From JAZSMJ01 sp045535815 (GTDB taxonomy: Bacteria; Bacillota; Clostridia; Oscillospirales; CAG-272), in the NCBI GenBank assembly GCA_045535815.1, contig JAZSMJ010000010.1, positions 15,704-79,703 on the forward strand: 64,000 nt of DNA, written 5' to 3'. This document shows positions 1 through 11,037 of this stretch, one piece after another. A model generated the notes under the pieces. It made no database searches. It saw nothing but the letters and a program-made list of their open reading frames with translations, and was not told the origin of the DNA. Position 1 is the first letter of the stretch; each line of letters begins with the position of its first letter. Made by a program: the position numbers and the translations under genes.

Positions 1-121
1 GTAAAATAGACTGAAAAACTATATAAGGGAAACTGGCTTTAAAAACGAAAACGAAAGCAAAGCTTTTTATATAAATTTTCAACAAGAACATTCAATTAAT
101 TTTTCTTTGGAGGAAAAAACA

Positions 122-3100
122 ATGAAAAGAAGAATTTTATCATTTTTCTTGGTCATTTGCATGATGGTATCCCTCATGCCCCCAATGTCGCTGTTTTCAT
201 CAGCGGCGGAAAAAGGAACTCCTGCGAACCCATATACCGATCAATCGGACCTTGAATGGGCAGTCGGACACGTTCCTGCGGATGACGATCCACTTGCTAT
301 TTTAAACACGCTTAACCCCACTCCGACTATTGGAGATGAAGAGACCATCGAGTATAAAAGGGATTACAGCGAGTTTATAAACCCGTACAAAATATATGAG
401 ACGCAGGTGCTCTTCTATACAGACGAGGCTGCTACCATATCCTACGATCCGTCTGTTCATACCGGCGTATCTACGGTATACGTGAAGGCGTTTCAGCTCG
501 CTTACACATATTATTCTCAGAGCTACGAACTGATCAAACGTGTATATACGTATAACGGTACTGACTGGGTTGGTTCAAGCGCTTATGCCGTAACTCCGCA
601 TACTGAGTATGCAAAGCTTATGATGAGCCCTGTCACTCAGATAATGAGCGGTCCTGTGAGGGTAGAAGAGTTTTACGGCACGGAGACGGTGTATCTTGAT
701 CCTACAACGGGTATTGCAAAACATACTCTTGATATTGCGGGTGATACGGTTACCGGTACTTACATGTTAAGATGGGAGCCCGGCACTTTGGACGCCCTGC
801 GTAAAGTATCGGCTGATCTTAAAGCCGATGATTACAAAAACGATGCTATGTATCATGCACTTCCTTACGCAACACCTTGGGGTGAGTCAGAAGGTGGTAG
901 ATTATACGGAAAGTATCAGTTTGCCAAAACTATAGAATTTCTCCAGGAAGAAACCATCAAAGGAACATCTCATGAATATGATTACGAGGTGTACTATGGC
1001 AATGATCCGTCGGCTTTTACAAAGATTGATGCTACGTCGACGTTTGCCGAAGGCGATGTTCTCAATCTCTGGATCAAGGTGAACAATTTCACTTATACAG
1101 AAATTGAGCAAGAATATGATTTATTAGGCGGATGGTTTTACGAAGATACCTTTGTTGATCCTTTTACGTCAGATTGGCCCGGCAGTCATTCTGCAAGGAG
1201 CCTAATGTTCTCAGCAGACCATTCTGCTGAGTCTATAACGGCTGAATACCTTTCTGCGAAGACTATTGAAACCTCCGGTAACGTAAGAGTTACACTTCCG
1301 GACGGCACGATGGCAGTTGCACCTGTATATGCAGACGGTTATGCAAACGTTCAGTGGACAGTTCCTTCCTCTCTTACAAACAAGGGAACAGCTCCTGTAA
1401 ACGCTGACCTTAAGGTTCAGTATATCGGCGCTGCTGAAAGCTACACTGAAACACTTAATTTCGTAACAAAGTCTATCGCTGACGCAACGACCTCAAACAT
1501 TGACGTTGTAGACGGTGTGTTCAAGGTAAACGAAACTGCTACTCTCGGCGTTAAGGGTATAGTTGACGCTCAGGGAACTACAGTTGCAGCTACCGAATAC
1601 ACGGTTGACTGGTATCAGAAGACATCTGATACAGTTGCAGACTGGACATACATAGGAACAGGTCTTACCGTTGACGTAACTCCTGCTTCCACAGCATACA
1701 AATACAGAGCAGTAGTTAAGCCTGTAGGCACTATCTACGAATTCGGCGCAGACGAGATAATCTTTGCAACTGCTCCCGCACTTGCAGAAGTAGCTCTCGG
1801 TGCGTTCACAGCAGATAAGACTACAGCCGTTATAGGTGAGGTAGTTACTGCAACAGTAACGGTTACACCTGCTATCACAGGCGGCACGGTTACTCTGTTT
1901 GAAGACGGCGTTATCGTCGGCTCTGCAGACCTCGTAGCCGGCACGGCAGTTATATCCTACGTTCCTACTTCTGCAGGTCCCAAGGCGCTTACAGTTAAGT
2001 ATTCGGGTATCGAAGGTATATACGCTCCTGCTGATTTCACAGCAACTAAAGTAGCTCTTACCGTAACAGACAATCAGCTCGACAATCTTGCAGTATGGAA
2101 TATTATTGAAGTTAACGATCCTACTATAAATGTTACAGATCTCGTTCCCGGCAAAACGTACGAGCTCGGCGTTGAAAGCGTTCCGGCGTACGTATACGGC
2201 ACAGATTACGTTGTAACCTGGAAGGTGTCCGTTGACGGCGGTCTTACATGGACCGATATGTTTGACGGTGCAGCTCTTGAAAATATTTCTGTAACACCTC
2301 AGTCTATAAACTACAGGTATATGGCAGTTGTAGAGCCGATGGGAATCTATACTTCCAACGTTAAGCTTCAGTGCGGATGCTCATCCACAAAGGCTGTTTC
2401 CGGTATTAGCCTTTACGTTGATAATGAATATCCTTACGAAAACGAAAAGATCACCCTTACCGCTAAGGTAGAGGCTCCCGTTTCCGTGGTAGGCGGATAC
2501 GTTGACTTTATGGTTGACGGTGTCAGCGTTGGTACCGCAGTTGTTGACGATGCAGGTTATGCTTACCTCACGGTAAATTCCCCTGCATACGGAGCTACAT
2601 ACGTATTTACAGCTGTATACAGCGGAAACGCATCTGTCAATGCTTCAGCTTCTGCTGACGTTAAAGTAACTCCTAAATCTGTTACCATAAAGACAGAAAA
2701 AGATCCTGTAACCCATCTGGAAAAGTTAGATATAATAGTTGATACTACAGTTATCAATCAGGACGTTGAGTCCGTACTTTCCATCCCTAAAGTTGAGTCC
2801 CTTGACGGTGATGAGCTCAAATACGGCACACACTATATCGTTAAGTGGTACGTTGACTACGGTGACGGAGAATTCGTAGAAGTATTCGGTACTGATACAC
2901 TTACAGTAACACCCGAAACTCCTTACGAAAGATATCAGGCAGTTATAGTTCCCGTAACAGGTCTCGGATCCAACTATACTGCTCCTGCAAACGGTATCGT
3001 TCTCTATCCTACAACAGCTGCTGGCATTGGAGGACTTTACGATACAGATATTGATTTCTCATACGTAAAAGAAGCGGACGCTGCTGCATCTCTTTATAAT

Positions 3101-6100
3101 GAAGATATCATAACGTTAAATGCTAAGGTAACTTATAAAAATAATCTTGGCGTTGAAACCCCCGTTATCGGCGGATTCGTAACGTTTACGGACGATGCGA
3201 ACGGCGTGGTTCTCGGCACAGCTGAAATAGGCGTTGGCGGAGTTGCTACACTTAAGGGCATCGTTGTTAACGGCGATCTTAAAATGACCGCAAGCTACAG
3301 CGGAACTGATAAGTTCGCTGCTGAAACAGAAATACTGGAAGTAGGCGTTAAGTCTGCTGAAATAAAGGTAGATACTACCGCTATTACAGTATATGAAGGT
3401 GGAGTTCCCGCAACGGGCGACCTTGAGGTTCTCACAGACTACACTCTCGTAGCTCCTAAGGTCTATGCGGCAGACGATCTTACAACGCCTCTTAAGGCAG
3501 GTACAGATTACCTCGTATCCTGGTACAAGTACAACGACGGCGCATGGGAGACCATGATAGATAAGGGTGAACAGACCTTTATCACAGTTAACGCTGAAGA
3601 TACTTCCGTAAGATATAAGGCTACTGTATATCCGATGGGCGAGTACACAACTCCTGTAAACGGACTTGCACTTGACGAAGTAGCATTCGACGGCAAGGCA
3701 GCTACAACAACTTATATCAGCCTCAACGTAGCTTCTGCTTACGAGGGCGACGAGGTTATTCTTACTGCAACAGTTGCAGATAAGCTCGGATCTGTTTACT
3801 ACGGTGACGTTCAGTTCTACAGCGTTCAGGATAGCGTAACCGAGTACCTCGGTCTCGTTACACTCAACGCTTCCGGCGTTGCAGAGATCAGAGTAGAGGT
3901 TCCCGTATACAGCGAAACCGATCCTACAATAGAATACTATGCAGTATATCTTGAAAACGATATATACCTCAGCTCCACGTCAGCTACTGTAGCGCTTGAA
4001 CAGCTCTCAACCGCTATCAAGTGGGAAGGCTCTTCCGATATTATTATATATGAAGGCGATACCACAGGTACGGTAGTAACAGATATGGATGCAGGCAAGA
4101 CATACACACTTGCAATTCCCGCAGTTGTATCTCTTGACGAAAAGACAGCTCTTACAGCAGGCACAGACTACATCGTTTACTGGTATGTAAATGAAACAGA
4201 AAACGGTACAAGCGATGACTGGAAGCTTGTTGCAGAAACTGCAAACAACGGCACTACAATAAGAATAGATCCCGATAAGGTCAACTACAGCTACAAGGCT
4301 CTCGTATATCCTGCAGACGCAGTAAGCGAGTCAGACTTTACAGTATTTGACAAGGCATGGGACGGCGCAAGCTACGTTCAGTATCTTGAAACCGGCTCTA
4401 CAAACAAGACACTTCTCGTTGATACAGTAACCGACCTCGTTCTCAGCACAAGCGTTGAGTACGAAGGCGAGACCATCACACTTACAGCTACCGTTAATGA
4501 AGCTGTAACAGGTGATCAGGTTCTCACAGGTAACGTTAAGTTCTATCTTGACGGTGTAGAAATTGCAACAGTTGCAATCGGTCTTGACGGCACGGCAACT
4601 CTCGACGTTGTAGTTCCCGAATGGGTTACAGCAAACGGCACAGTTGAATACTCCGCTGAATATCTCGCAAACGAAGTGTATAATACATCTTCTGATGCAG
4701 AAACACTTACCGTTTGGTCAACGTCTATCGCTTGGGATGCTTCTTCCGATATTATTATATATGAAGGCGAAGATACCACAGGCGCAGTTGTAACCGAAAT
4801 GAACGCAGGTCAGACATACACACTTGCAATTCCCGCAGTTGTATCTCTTGACGGCAATACAGTTCTTACAGCAGGTATCGACTACATCGTTTACTGGTAC
4901 GTAAATGAAACAGAAACCGGTACAAGCGCAGACTGGAAGCTTGTTGCTGAAACTGCAAACAACGGCACAACAATTAGAATAGATCCCGATAAGATCAACT
5001 ACAGCTACAAGGCTCTCGTATACGCTGCAGACGCAGTAAACGAGTCAGACTTCACACTGTTTGACAAGGCGTGGGACGGCGTAGAATACGTTCCTTATCT
5101 CACATCCGAGATCACAACAAAGACAGTTCTTACACAGACTGTAACAACACTCGACATCGTAGCTCTTCAGGGCGACGACATCAGCGAATCTGCAACCGTT
5201 CATGCTGACTTTACAGTTGACCACCAGGCTCAGTACGAAGGTCAGTACGTAACTCTCGTTGCAACAGTTGTTGAGGCTGTTAACGGCATCAACGTTACAG
5301 ACGGTCTCGTAGACTTCTATAACAACGGCGTTAAGCTTAACGACGTTTCCATTGCGATCGTTGACGGCAAGGCAGAATTCAAGTTCCAGGTAAGCTCCTA
5401 TGATGAAGCAAAGGCTATAACAGAAAACCTTGATTCACTCACAGTTAAGTATCTTGGAACCGATACATATGCTGAATCTGATTCCACAGCTGATCCTGAT
5501 GAACTCTACATCAAGTCAACTGCAATCGACGTTCCTACAATAACTTCTTCACTTCCTAACCTTCTCGGTGATGATTCCACAACCAAGACAGAGGTTCTTG
5601 ACAATCTTCCTGCAGGTAAGGAAATAACGTTCACACTCGATAAGCCCGTATACGCAACTGACGGACGTGAGCTTACAGAGGGTGTTGACTTCGAAATGAT
5701 CTGGCAGAAGGCTTCCATGGCGTTCAACAACTATGCGTTTGCTGATCAGATCGGCGAAGACAAGAATGCATACACAGTATCAAGCGGTATCGTAGGCAAT
5801 TCCTTCAGAATCAGCCTCCTTCCCGTTGGCGATATGACAGTCGGCACATACTCTATGCAGGCTAATATCGGTGAAAAGGACACTCCTGCTGTTACAGTAG
5901 ATCCCGTTGTTATCTTTGATACCGATACAAAGACATTCGACACTACAGTTGCTACAGACCTCACAGACGGTGCTCACGAGGGCGATGAGGTTACCATCAA
6001 CGTAACGGTTGTTGCTCCTGCTGATGCAACAGAGCGTCCTACAGGATTTGTTAAGCTCACATACGAAAATGAAGATAGCACAACAGGTGAGATCGGCATT

Positions 6101-9100
6101 TATCCGATAGCAGCTCCCACAAATCTTGATGCAGACAGTCTTACTGCTACAGTAACTGTTAAGACAACCGATCTTCCCGAAGGCACACTTACCATCAAGG
6201 CTGAGTACCTCGGAGACGAAACCTACAATGCAAACAGCGATACTGAGACCTACAGAATGTGGTCCGTTGATCTTGCTCCTGTAACGATAGTTGCAGATCC
6301 CGATCACGCTACGCTTATCGCTGATGAAGAGTACACCATCACTCTTCAGGACGTTTACACAGATCACGGTGAGCTTCTCACTCTCGATCAGTATACAGTA
6401 ACATGGCAGTACAGCGACAACAGCGGTTACACATGGAACGAGCTTACTGATGAGACAGACAGAACCGTTATCACTCAGACTCCTGCAACCGAAAACTATG
6501 CTTACAGAGCAATAGTTACAACTACTACAAAGCTTTACAACCAGGACAACGTAAATCTTGAGGATACCGCTATCTCCAACGTTATCGGTTCTAAGAGAAA
6601 CGAAACAACTCTTGTAGTAACAGCTTCCGCAAACGAAGTATATCAGTCCAACGAGATTACGCTTTACGCAACGTCTCAGGATCCGATAACAGGTTACGTT
6701 CAGTTCTACTGGACAGACTACCGTGAAGACGGCGATTACTCCGCTTCAACCTTCACTCCTGTAGTTTCTACCGACGCTGACGGCGGCAACACATTCGAGC
6801 TTATGCCCGTTTCCGGCTCCGAGCTTGCAAAGGTAGCAACTCTCGTAACAATAGAGCTTCCCGTATCCGATGACGGAACTCTCAGAGACGTAGTATTCTT
6901 CGTTGAATACCTCGGAGACAAGACATATGAGCCCGCAACCAATATGGATGCTGCTTCCGATCTCGCTTCCGACGTAGTCAGAGTTTACTCATCCGTAGTA
7001 TACAATCCCAGCGTTGAGATCACAGTAAACGGCGACCGTCTCATTGCAGACCTTGCTGATACTATAATCGAGCTTGGCACAGTTACTACACTTGACTGGG
7101 AAGAGCCCATTGATCCTTCTATCTACACACTCAGCCACGAGCTCGATTACGTGATCGAATGGCAGTACTGTGAAAAGTACGGTGCAGATCAGGAAAACTG
7201 GCAGACAATACCCGATAGCACAAACAACATGAATATCATCCTTACACCCGAGGAAGGCTACGCTTACAGAGTTAAGCTCACAGTAAGAGACGACTCCGCT
7301 AAGGTTAAGGAATCCTACTACACAGATCAGGTTTACTACTCCAACGTTCTCGTAGTTGAAAACGCAGCTGCTGATCTTAACGTTGAGCTTTCACCTAAGT
7401 CCAGCGCAGCTTACGACGGAGACGACGTAACACTTTACATCAGTCTCTTCGGTGGCGAAACAACTCCTGACGGTGAAGTTACAGTAACTATCAAGGACGA
7501 AAACGGAGACGTTGTTAAGACATTCTCCAACAACACCGTAAACGGTATGGTTGAGTTCCTTTGGGAAGAGGTTCCTGCAGGAACATACACAGTTGAAACA
7601 ACTGCAACTCCCAACAACGGCTATGAGGGCTTCGAAGAAGAAACCTATACAGACATTCAGACATATATAGTTCTCTACAGATCACCCGACGTTGCAGTTG
7701 AAACAAAGACAGTTATATACAACGGTCAGGTACAGAACTTCACAGCAGATGACGTAGAGTTCACAACGCTTCCCGCAGATCTTGCAGACCTTGCTAAGAG
7801 CGAAGTCGTATTCCTCTGCTACGATGCAGAAGGCAAGCTCGTTGAAGCTCGTGATGCAGGCGAATACACAGTAATCGTTTACCTGCCTCAGTCTGCATAC
7901 TGGGAAGAAAGCAAGACAGAAGCAACTCTCGTTATCGAACAGAGAGAAGTTTCCGTTACCGATATCGAAGTTCAGAACAAGATTTACGACGGCAACACCG
8001 ACGTTAATGTTCTCGCAGTAACTCTTGAAGATGCAGAAACAGCTCAGACATCAACCGGACTTCCCACAAACGAAACCGGCGTTATCCACGGCGACAGCGT
8101 TTACGCTATCGGCACAGCAGCTGCAGCTTCTGCAAACGCAGGCGATACAACAGTAACCTTCACACTCACCAAGCTTGAAGGTCCCGATGCAGGCAACTAC
8201 ACTCTCGTTGGAACATATTCAGAAGATATCTCCATCGAAAGAAGCCAGCTCAAGGGCGAGATCGCTCCCGTAACACTCGTTTACGCTGACGAAGCTCTCG
8301 ACTTTGACAGAGAAGACGTTTACCTCATCGACCAGGCAGGCGACGAGTATGAAGACTTCACACTCGCATACTACTACCACGACGGCACAGGCATTAAGCT
8401 TGTTGACGAGATCTACAAGGTAGGTAAGTACACAGTCATCGCATCCGGCGACGACAACTATAAGGGCGGTGCTACAGGCGTTCTCTACGTAACAGACGCA
8501 GAAGATGCTGAAGAGGCTCACGGCACTATAGACGAGAGCAAGTACGCTTCCTCCCTCATCGACATCACAAATACTCAGCAGACCTACGGTCAGGTAGTAG
8601 GAGCTTCTGCTACAGCGACAAACGCAACTATCTCCAAGATTGAGTATCTTGTAGACGGAGCATATACAACTACAGCTCCTCAGAACGTTGGCAGATACAT
8701 CATGAGAGCTACCGCTTCTACAGGCGATACAGCTTACGGTGTATTCACGGTATACAAGGCAGCAGCAGAAGTTAACATTCCTTCCGTAGCAGGTAAGGTC
8801 TACGACAACACTCCCGTAAGTGTTGCAAACGCAGCTTCCTTCCCGGCAGGCACATACTTCACATACGTTGGCGGTCAGCTTACAGAGGTTTCTTATGAAG
8901 CTCCTGAGGATGCAGGCACTTACACAGTAACTGCTCACATTCCTGCAAGCGCTAACACAGCTGTTACTGAATACAGCTCAACATTCACTATAGATAAGAG
9001 AATCGTTACTGTATCCGTTGAAAACACATACGCAGAGATGTACAACACCAACGCTGTTTGGGACCTCACATTCGAGAACATCGCAGCAGGTGACAGCAAC

Positions 9101-10957
9101 CTTGACTTTATCGCACAGCCTCAGGTCGATTACGACTACGATCCTCATGCGATAGGCACATATAACATATATCCCTTCGGCGCAATCGCTGATAACTACA
9201 ACTTCGAATACGTAGAAACAGTTCTCAGCGTTATAGCTCACGATCCTCAGGAGCCTCTTGAGATCTACGGCGAGCCTACGGGTAACATCTACTACGGAGA
9301 CGAGTTCACACTCACTCTCTACGGTAACACAGGCAACTATGTAAGCCACAGCGGATACAATACCAACAACTCCAGCGACATTTACTGGAGCCTCGAAAAG
9401 GATGCAGCCTTCATAGGTGACGTAACAATCGACGCTCTCGGTAACGTTGACGTTGACGGTGTAGGTACATTTACAGTAACTGCAGTCCGCGGTAACGGCG
9501 ACCTTGCAATCTACACGACAAAGACTTACACCTCCGAAAAGAAGGAAGTTAAGATCGAAATCGAAGATACATGGTACGTATACAACGCAGCTGATCAGTC
9601 CATTCCTTACTTAGCATTCTCCTACGTAGGACTTGTTGAGGGCGGTGCGACTGTAGCTGAAAGCGAAGTAACCATCTACAACAACGTACAGTCTCAGGTA
9701 GGCTCATACGTTGTAAGTGCAGAGATCACAGGCAGTGACTACTACGTAGGCACAGGCGCAGGTCTCCTCACCATAACTCACAAGGATGCAGAGGTTGTTA
9801 TTACATCCCAGGCAACCATGACTTACGGTGATGCAGTTCCCGCAGTTACATTCGATCATACAGAATCGGGTGCCGCAGGCTCTGATACACTTATCACAGG
9901 CGGTGCTTCCGTAGCATACATCTACTCCACAACCGATACAGGCGTTTACAGCCTCGTAAACGGCAACTGGACAGAAAATGAAAACTACCACATCAGCTAT
10001 GTAAACGACGCTACTATCACCTCCAATAAGAGAGACGTTACAATCGTAACAGGTAGCCTCGCTGATACAGAGCACGGTGACATCACAAACGTTATCGGCG
10101 GTACATTCGAGCACATCGGTGACCGTATGTTCGGTGAAGAAAACCAGATCATGGATTATCAGGTAGATAGCTTCGTTTCCGGTGATACTCTTGCAGATCT
10201 TATCCTCACAAACGTATTTGCTGACTACACGAGAACCATCGCATCTGATGCAAACAGAAAGTACGACGACAGAAATGCTCAGGTTGACGCTTCCATCGAC
10301 GATACGCTCTACAACGTAACGCCCGGCAGCATCACATCCGATAACTACAACGTAATATTTGATATAGGTGTTCAGAACATCTATCAGAGACCGTTCTCAC
10401 TTGAAATAGAAGATTACATCCCCGTATTCTACGGAGAAGACGCTATTCAGGCGATGAAGGATGCAACAGAGGTTCTTCCTTATAACGGAATCGGCGGACT
10501 TGCTGAAAAGCTTGACCACACAATAGACGATCTTGATCTCATCTATACATGCCTTGAAGGCGATTGGTCCACAACAGCAGCAGACGGTACAGTATACAAC
10601 TTCTCAGTTGTAAACGGTAACAAGAACTACTGGATGGAACAGCCCGATCAGGCAACCATCACTATTACGTATGAAAAGCTCGTAGCTTACGTTTATAACG
10701 AAAGCGGAACAGGCTTCACGACCATCCTTTACAAGCACGTTGTAAACGATGACTACACGATATCCAAGATTCCGACTCACCTCCCCGTAACTCTCAGATA
10801 CACGATAGTTTACGCAGGAACAGACGTAGTCGTAGCTGAAGGCAAGACCGAAAAGCAGTCTACAGTCGGAGTTTACAGAGCATCTTACAACATTACCGAG
10901 CTCACGGGTGACTTCGAGATCATCCTTAGTGCAGAAGGTTATGTTATCGTGAAATAA
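122..10957 (+). CDS. Giant secreted Ig-like/YDG/MBG repeat surface protein
   Basis: A 3,611-residue protein, most likely an extracellular adhesin or wall-associated scaffold. Start chosen at ATG 122, 9 bp after GGAGG (109-113); the upstream TTG at 107 overlaps that ribosome binding site. Residues 1-29 are a Sec signal peptide ending near SSAA. After about 400 residues without clear repeats come roughly ten alternating beta domains to about residue 2550: one type resembles bacterial Ig group 3 (valued motif FYVDG-x-x-V-G-x-A), the other ends in YRA/YKA-x-V-x-P. A YDG domain (KIYDGNTDV, about residue 2610) and MBG-type domains (TYGD motifs) fill the C-terminal third. No LPXTG, SLH or C-terminal membrane segment is visible, so attachment is unexplained; the next gene is an SLH protein. 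Domain types are recognised from motifs, not by search. Confidence 0.9.
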   Translation: MKRRILSFFLVICMMVSLMPPMSLFSSAAEKGTPANPYTDQSDLEWAVGHVPADDDPLAILNTLNPTPTIGDEETIEYKRDYSEFINPYKIYETQVLFYTDEAATISYDPSVHTGVSTVYVKAFQLAYTYYSQSYELIKRVYTYNGTDWVGSSAYAVTPHTEYAKLMMSPVTQIMSGPVRVEEFYGTETVYLDPTTGIAKHTLDIAGDTVTGTYMLRWEPGTLDALRKVSADLKADDYKNDAMYHALPYATPWGESEGGRLYGKYQFAKTIEFLQEETIKGTSHEYDYEVYYGNDPSAFTKIDATSTFAEGDVLNLWIKVNNFTYTEIEQEYDLLGGWFYEDTFVDPFTSDWPGSHSARSLMFSADHSAESITAEYLSAKTIETSGNVRVTLPDGTMAVAPVYADGYANVQWTVPSSLTNKGTAPVNADLKVQYIGAAESYTETLNFVTKSIADATTSNIDVVDGVFKVNETATLGVKGIVDAQGTTVAATEYTVDWYQKTSDTVADWTYIGTGLTVDVTPASTAYKYRAVVKPVGTIYEFGADEIIFATAPALAEVALGAFTADKTTAVIGEVVTATVTVTPAITGGTVTLFEDGVIVGSADLVAGTAVISYVPTSAGPKALTVKYSGIEGIYAPADFTATKVALTVTDNQLDNLAVWNIIEVNDPTINVTDLVPGKTYELGVESVPAYVYGTDYVVTWKVSVDGGLTWTDMFDGAALENISVTPQSINYRYMAVVEPMGIYTSNVKLQCGCSSTKAVSGISLYVDNEYPYENEKITLTAKVEAPVSVVGGYVDFMVDGVSVGTAVVDDAGYAYLTVNSPAYGATYVFTAVYSGNASVNASASADVKVTPKSVTIKTEKDPVTHLEKLDIIVDTTVINQDVESVLSIPKVESLDGDELKYGTHYIVKWYVDYGDGEFVEVFGTDTLTVTPETPYERYQAVIVPVTGLGSNYTAPANGIVLYPTTAAGIGGLYDTDIDFSYVKEADAAASLYNEDIITLNAKVTYKNNLGVETPVIGGFVTFTDDANGVVLGTAEIGVGGVATLKGIVVNGDLKMTASYSGTDKFAAETEILEVGVKSAEIKVDTTAITVYEGGVPATGDLEVLTDYTLVAPKVYAADDLTTPLKAGTDYLVSWYKYNDGAWETMIDKGEQTFITVNAEDTSVRYKATVYPMGEYTTPVNGLALDEVAFDGKAATTTYISLNVASAYEGDEVILTATVADKLGSVYYGDVQFYSVQDSVTEYLGLVTLNASGVAEIRVEVPVYSETDPTIEYYAVYLENDIYLSSTSATVALEQLSTAIKWEGSSDIIIYEGDTTGTVVTDMDAGKTYTLAIPAVVSLDEKTALTAGTDYIVYWYVNETENGTSDDWKLVAETANNGTTIRIDPDKVNYSYKALVYPADAVSESDFTVFDKAWDGASYVQYLETGSTNKTLLVDTVTDLVLSTSVEYEGETITLTATVNEAVTGDQVLTGNVKFYLDGVEIATVAIGLDGTATLDVVVPEWVTANGTVEYSAEYLANEVYNTSSDAETLTVWSTSIAWDASSDIIIYEGEDTTGAVVTEMNAGQTYTLAIPAVVSLDGNTVLTAGIDYIVYWYVNETETGTSADWKLVAETANNGTTIRIDPDKINYSYKALVYAADAVNESDFTLFDKAWDGVEYVPYLTSEITTKTVLTQTVTTLDIVALQGDDISESATVHADFTVDHQAQYEGQYVTLVATVVEAVNGINVTDGLVDFYNNGVKLNDVSIAIVDGKAEFKFQVSSYDEAKAITENLDSLTVKYLGTDTYAESDSTADPDELYIKSTAIDVPTITSSLPNLLGDDSTTKTEVLDNLPAGKEITFTLDKPVYATDGRELTEGVDFEMIWQKASMAFNNYAFADQIGEDKNAYTVSSGIVGNSFRISLLPVGDMTVGTYSMQANIGEKDTPAVTVDPVVIFDTDTKTFDTTVATDLTDGAHEGDEVTINVTVVAPADATERPTGFVKLTYENEDSTTGEIGIYPIAAPTNLDADSLTATVTVKTTDLPEGTLTIKAEYLGDETYNANSDTETYRMWSVDLAPVTIVADPDHATLIADEEYTITLQDVYTDHGELLTLDQYTVTWQYSDNSGYTWNELTDETDRTVITQTPATENYAYRAIVTTTTKLYNQDNVNLEDTAISNVIGSKRNETTLVVTASANEVYQSNEITLYATSQDPITGYVQFYWTDYREDGDYSASTFTPVVSTDADGGNTFELMPVSGSELAKVATLVTIELPVSDDGTLRDVVFFVEYLGDKTYEPATNMDAASDLASDVVRVYSSVVYNPSVEITVNGDRLIADLADTIIELGTVTTLDWEEPIDPSIYTLSHELDYVIEWQYCEKYGADQENWQTIPDSTNNMNIILTPEEGYAYRVKLTVRDDSAKVKESYYTDQVYYSNVLVVENAAADLNVELSPKSSAAYDGDDVTLYISLFGGETTPDGEVTVTIKDENGDVVKTFSNNTVNGMVEFLWEEVPAGTYTVETTATPNNGYEGFEEETYTDIQTYIVLYRSPDVAVETKTVIYNGQVQNFTADDVEFTTLPADLADLAKSEVVFLCYDAEGKLVEARDAGEYTVIVYLPQSAYWEESKTEATLVIEQREVSVTDIEVQNKIYDGNTDVNVLAVTLEDAETAQTSTGLPTNETGVIHGDSVYAIGTAAAASANAGDTTVTFTLTKLEGPDAGNYTLVGTYSEDISIERSQLKGEIAPVTLVYADEALDFDREDVYLIDQAGDEYEDFTLAYYYHDGTGIKLVDEIYKVGKYTVIASGDDNYKGGATGVLYVTDAEDAEEAHGTIDESKYASSLIDITNTQQTYGQVVGASATATNATISKIEYLVDGAYTTTAPQNVGRYIMRATASTGDTAYGVFTVYKAAAEVNIPSVAGKVYDNTPVSVANAASFPAGTYFTYVGGQLTEVSYEAPEDAGTYTVTAHIPASANTAVTEYSSTFTIDKRIVTVSVENTYAEMYNTNAVWDLTFENIAAGDSNLDFIAQPQVDYDYDPHAIGTYNIYPFGAIADNYNFEYVETVLSVIAHDPQEPLEIYGEPTGNIYYGDEFTLTLYGNTGNYVSHSGYNTNNSSDIYWSLEKDAAFIGDVTIDALGNVDVDGVGTFTVTAVRGNGDLAIYTTKTYTSEKKEVKIEIEDTWYVYNAADQSIPYLAFSYVGLVEGGATVAESEVTIYNNVQSQVGSYVVSAEITGSDYYVGTGAGLLTITHKDAEVVITSQATMTYGDAVPAVTFDHTESGAAGSDTLITGGASVAYIYSTTDTGVYSLVNGNWTENENYHISYVNDATITSNKRDVTIVTGSLADTEHGDITNVIGGTFEHIGDRMFGEENQIMDYQVDSFVSGDTLADLILTNVFADYTRTIASDANRKYDDRNAQVDASIDDTLYNVTPGSITSDNYNVIFDIGVQNIYQRPFSLEIEDYIPVFYGEDAIQAMKDATEVLPYNGIGGLAEKLDHTIDDLDLIYTCLEGDWSTTAADGTVYNFSVVNGNKNYWMEQPDQATITITYEKLVAYVYNESGTGFTTILYKHVVNDDYTISKIPTHLPVTLRYTIVYAGTDVVVAEGKTEKQSTVGVYRASYNITELTGDFEIILSAEGYVIVK
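4031..5130 (+). repeat. Recent 711-bp in-frame tandem duplication inside the giant gene
   Basis: The stretch starting TCTTCCGATATTATTATATA at 4031 recurs at 4742, a period of 711 bp (237 codons), so the duplication keeps the frame. The two protein segments, each beginning SSDIIIYEG and running through TTIRIDPDK to KAWDG, are nearly identical, whereas other Ig pairs in the protein have diverged widely. This indicates recent repeat expansion; copy number may vary between strains. Confidence 0.8.
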
Positions 10958-10966
10958 TATAGGATA

Positions 10967-10999
10967 ATATCCGGAATGGCGATTGCCATTCCGGGATAT
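10967..10999 (+). other. Intercistronic hairpin between giant gene and SLH gene
   Basis: ATATCCGGAATGGC, loop GATT, then GCCATTCCGGGATAT: a stem of about 14 bp with one bulge. It lacks a following T-run, so it looks more like an mRNA-stabilising or processing hairpin than a terminator. The SLH gene begins 39 bp later, so the two genes may share a transcript. Confidence 0.55.
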
Positions 11000-11037
11000 C
11001 CCCATAATAAAACGAATTTCTGAGGAGGAAACAACAG

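Noticed and set aside
5780..6367. 195-codon minus-strand frame within the giant gene
   Set aside because: Cys/Ser-rich antisense shadow of a repetitive coding sequence; the plus-strand gene is continuous and has a signal peptide.
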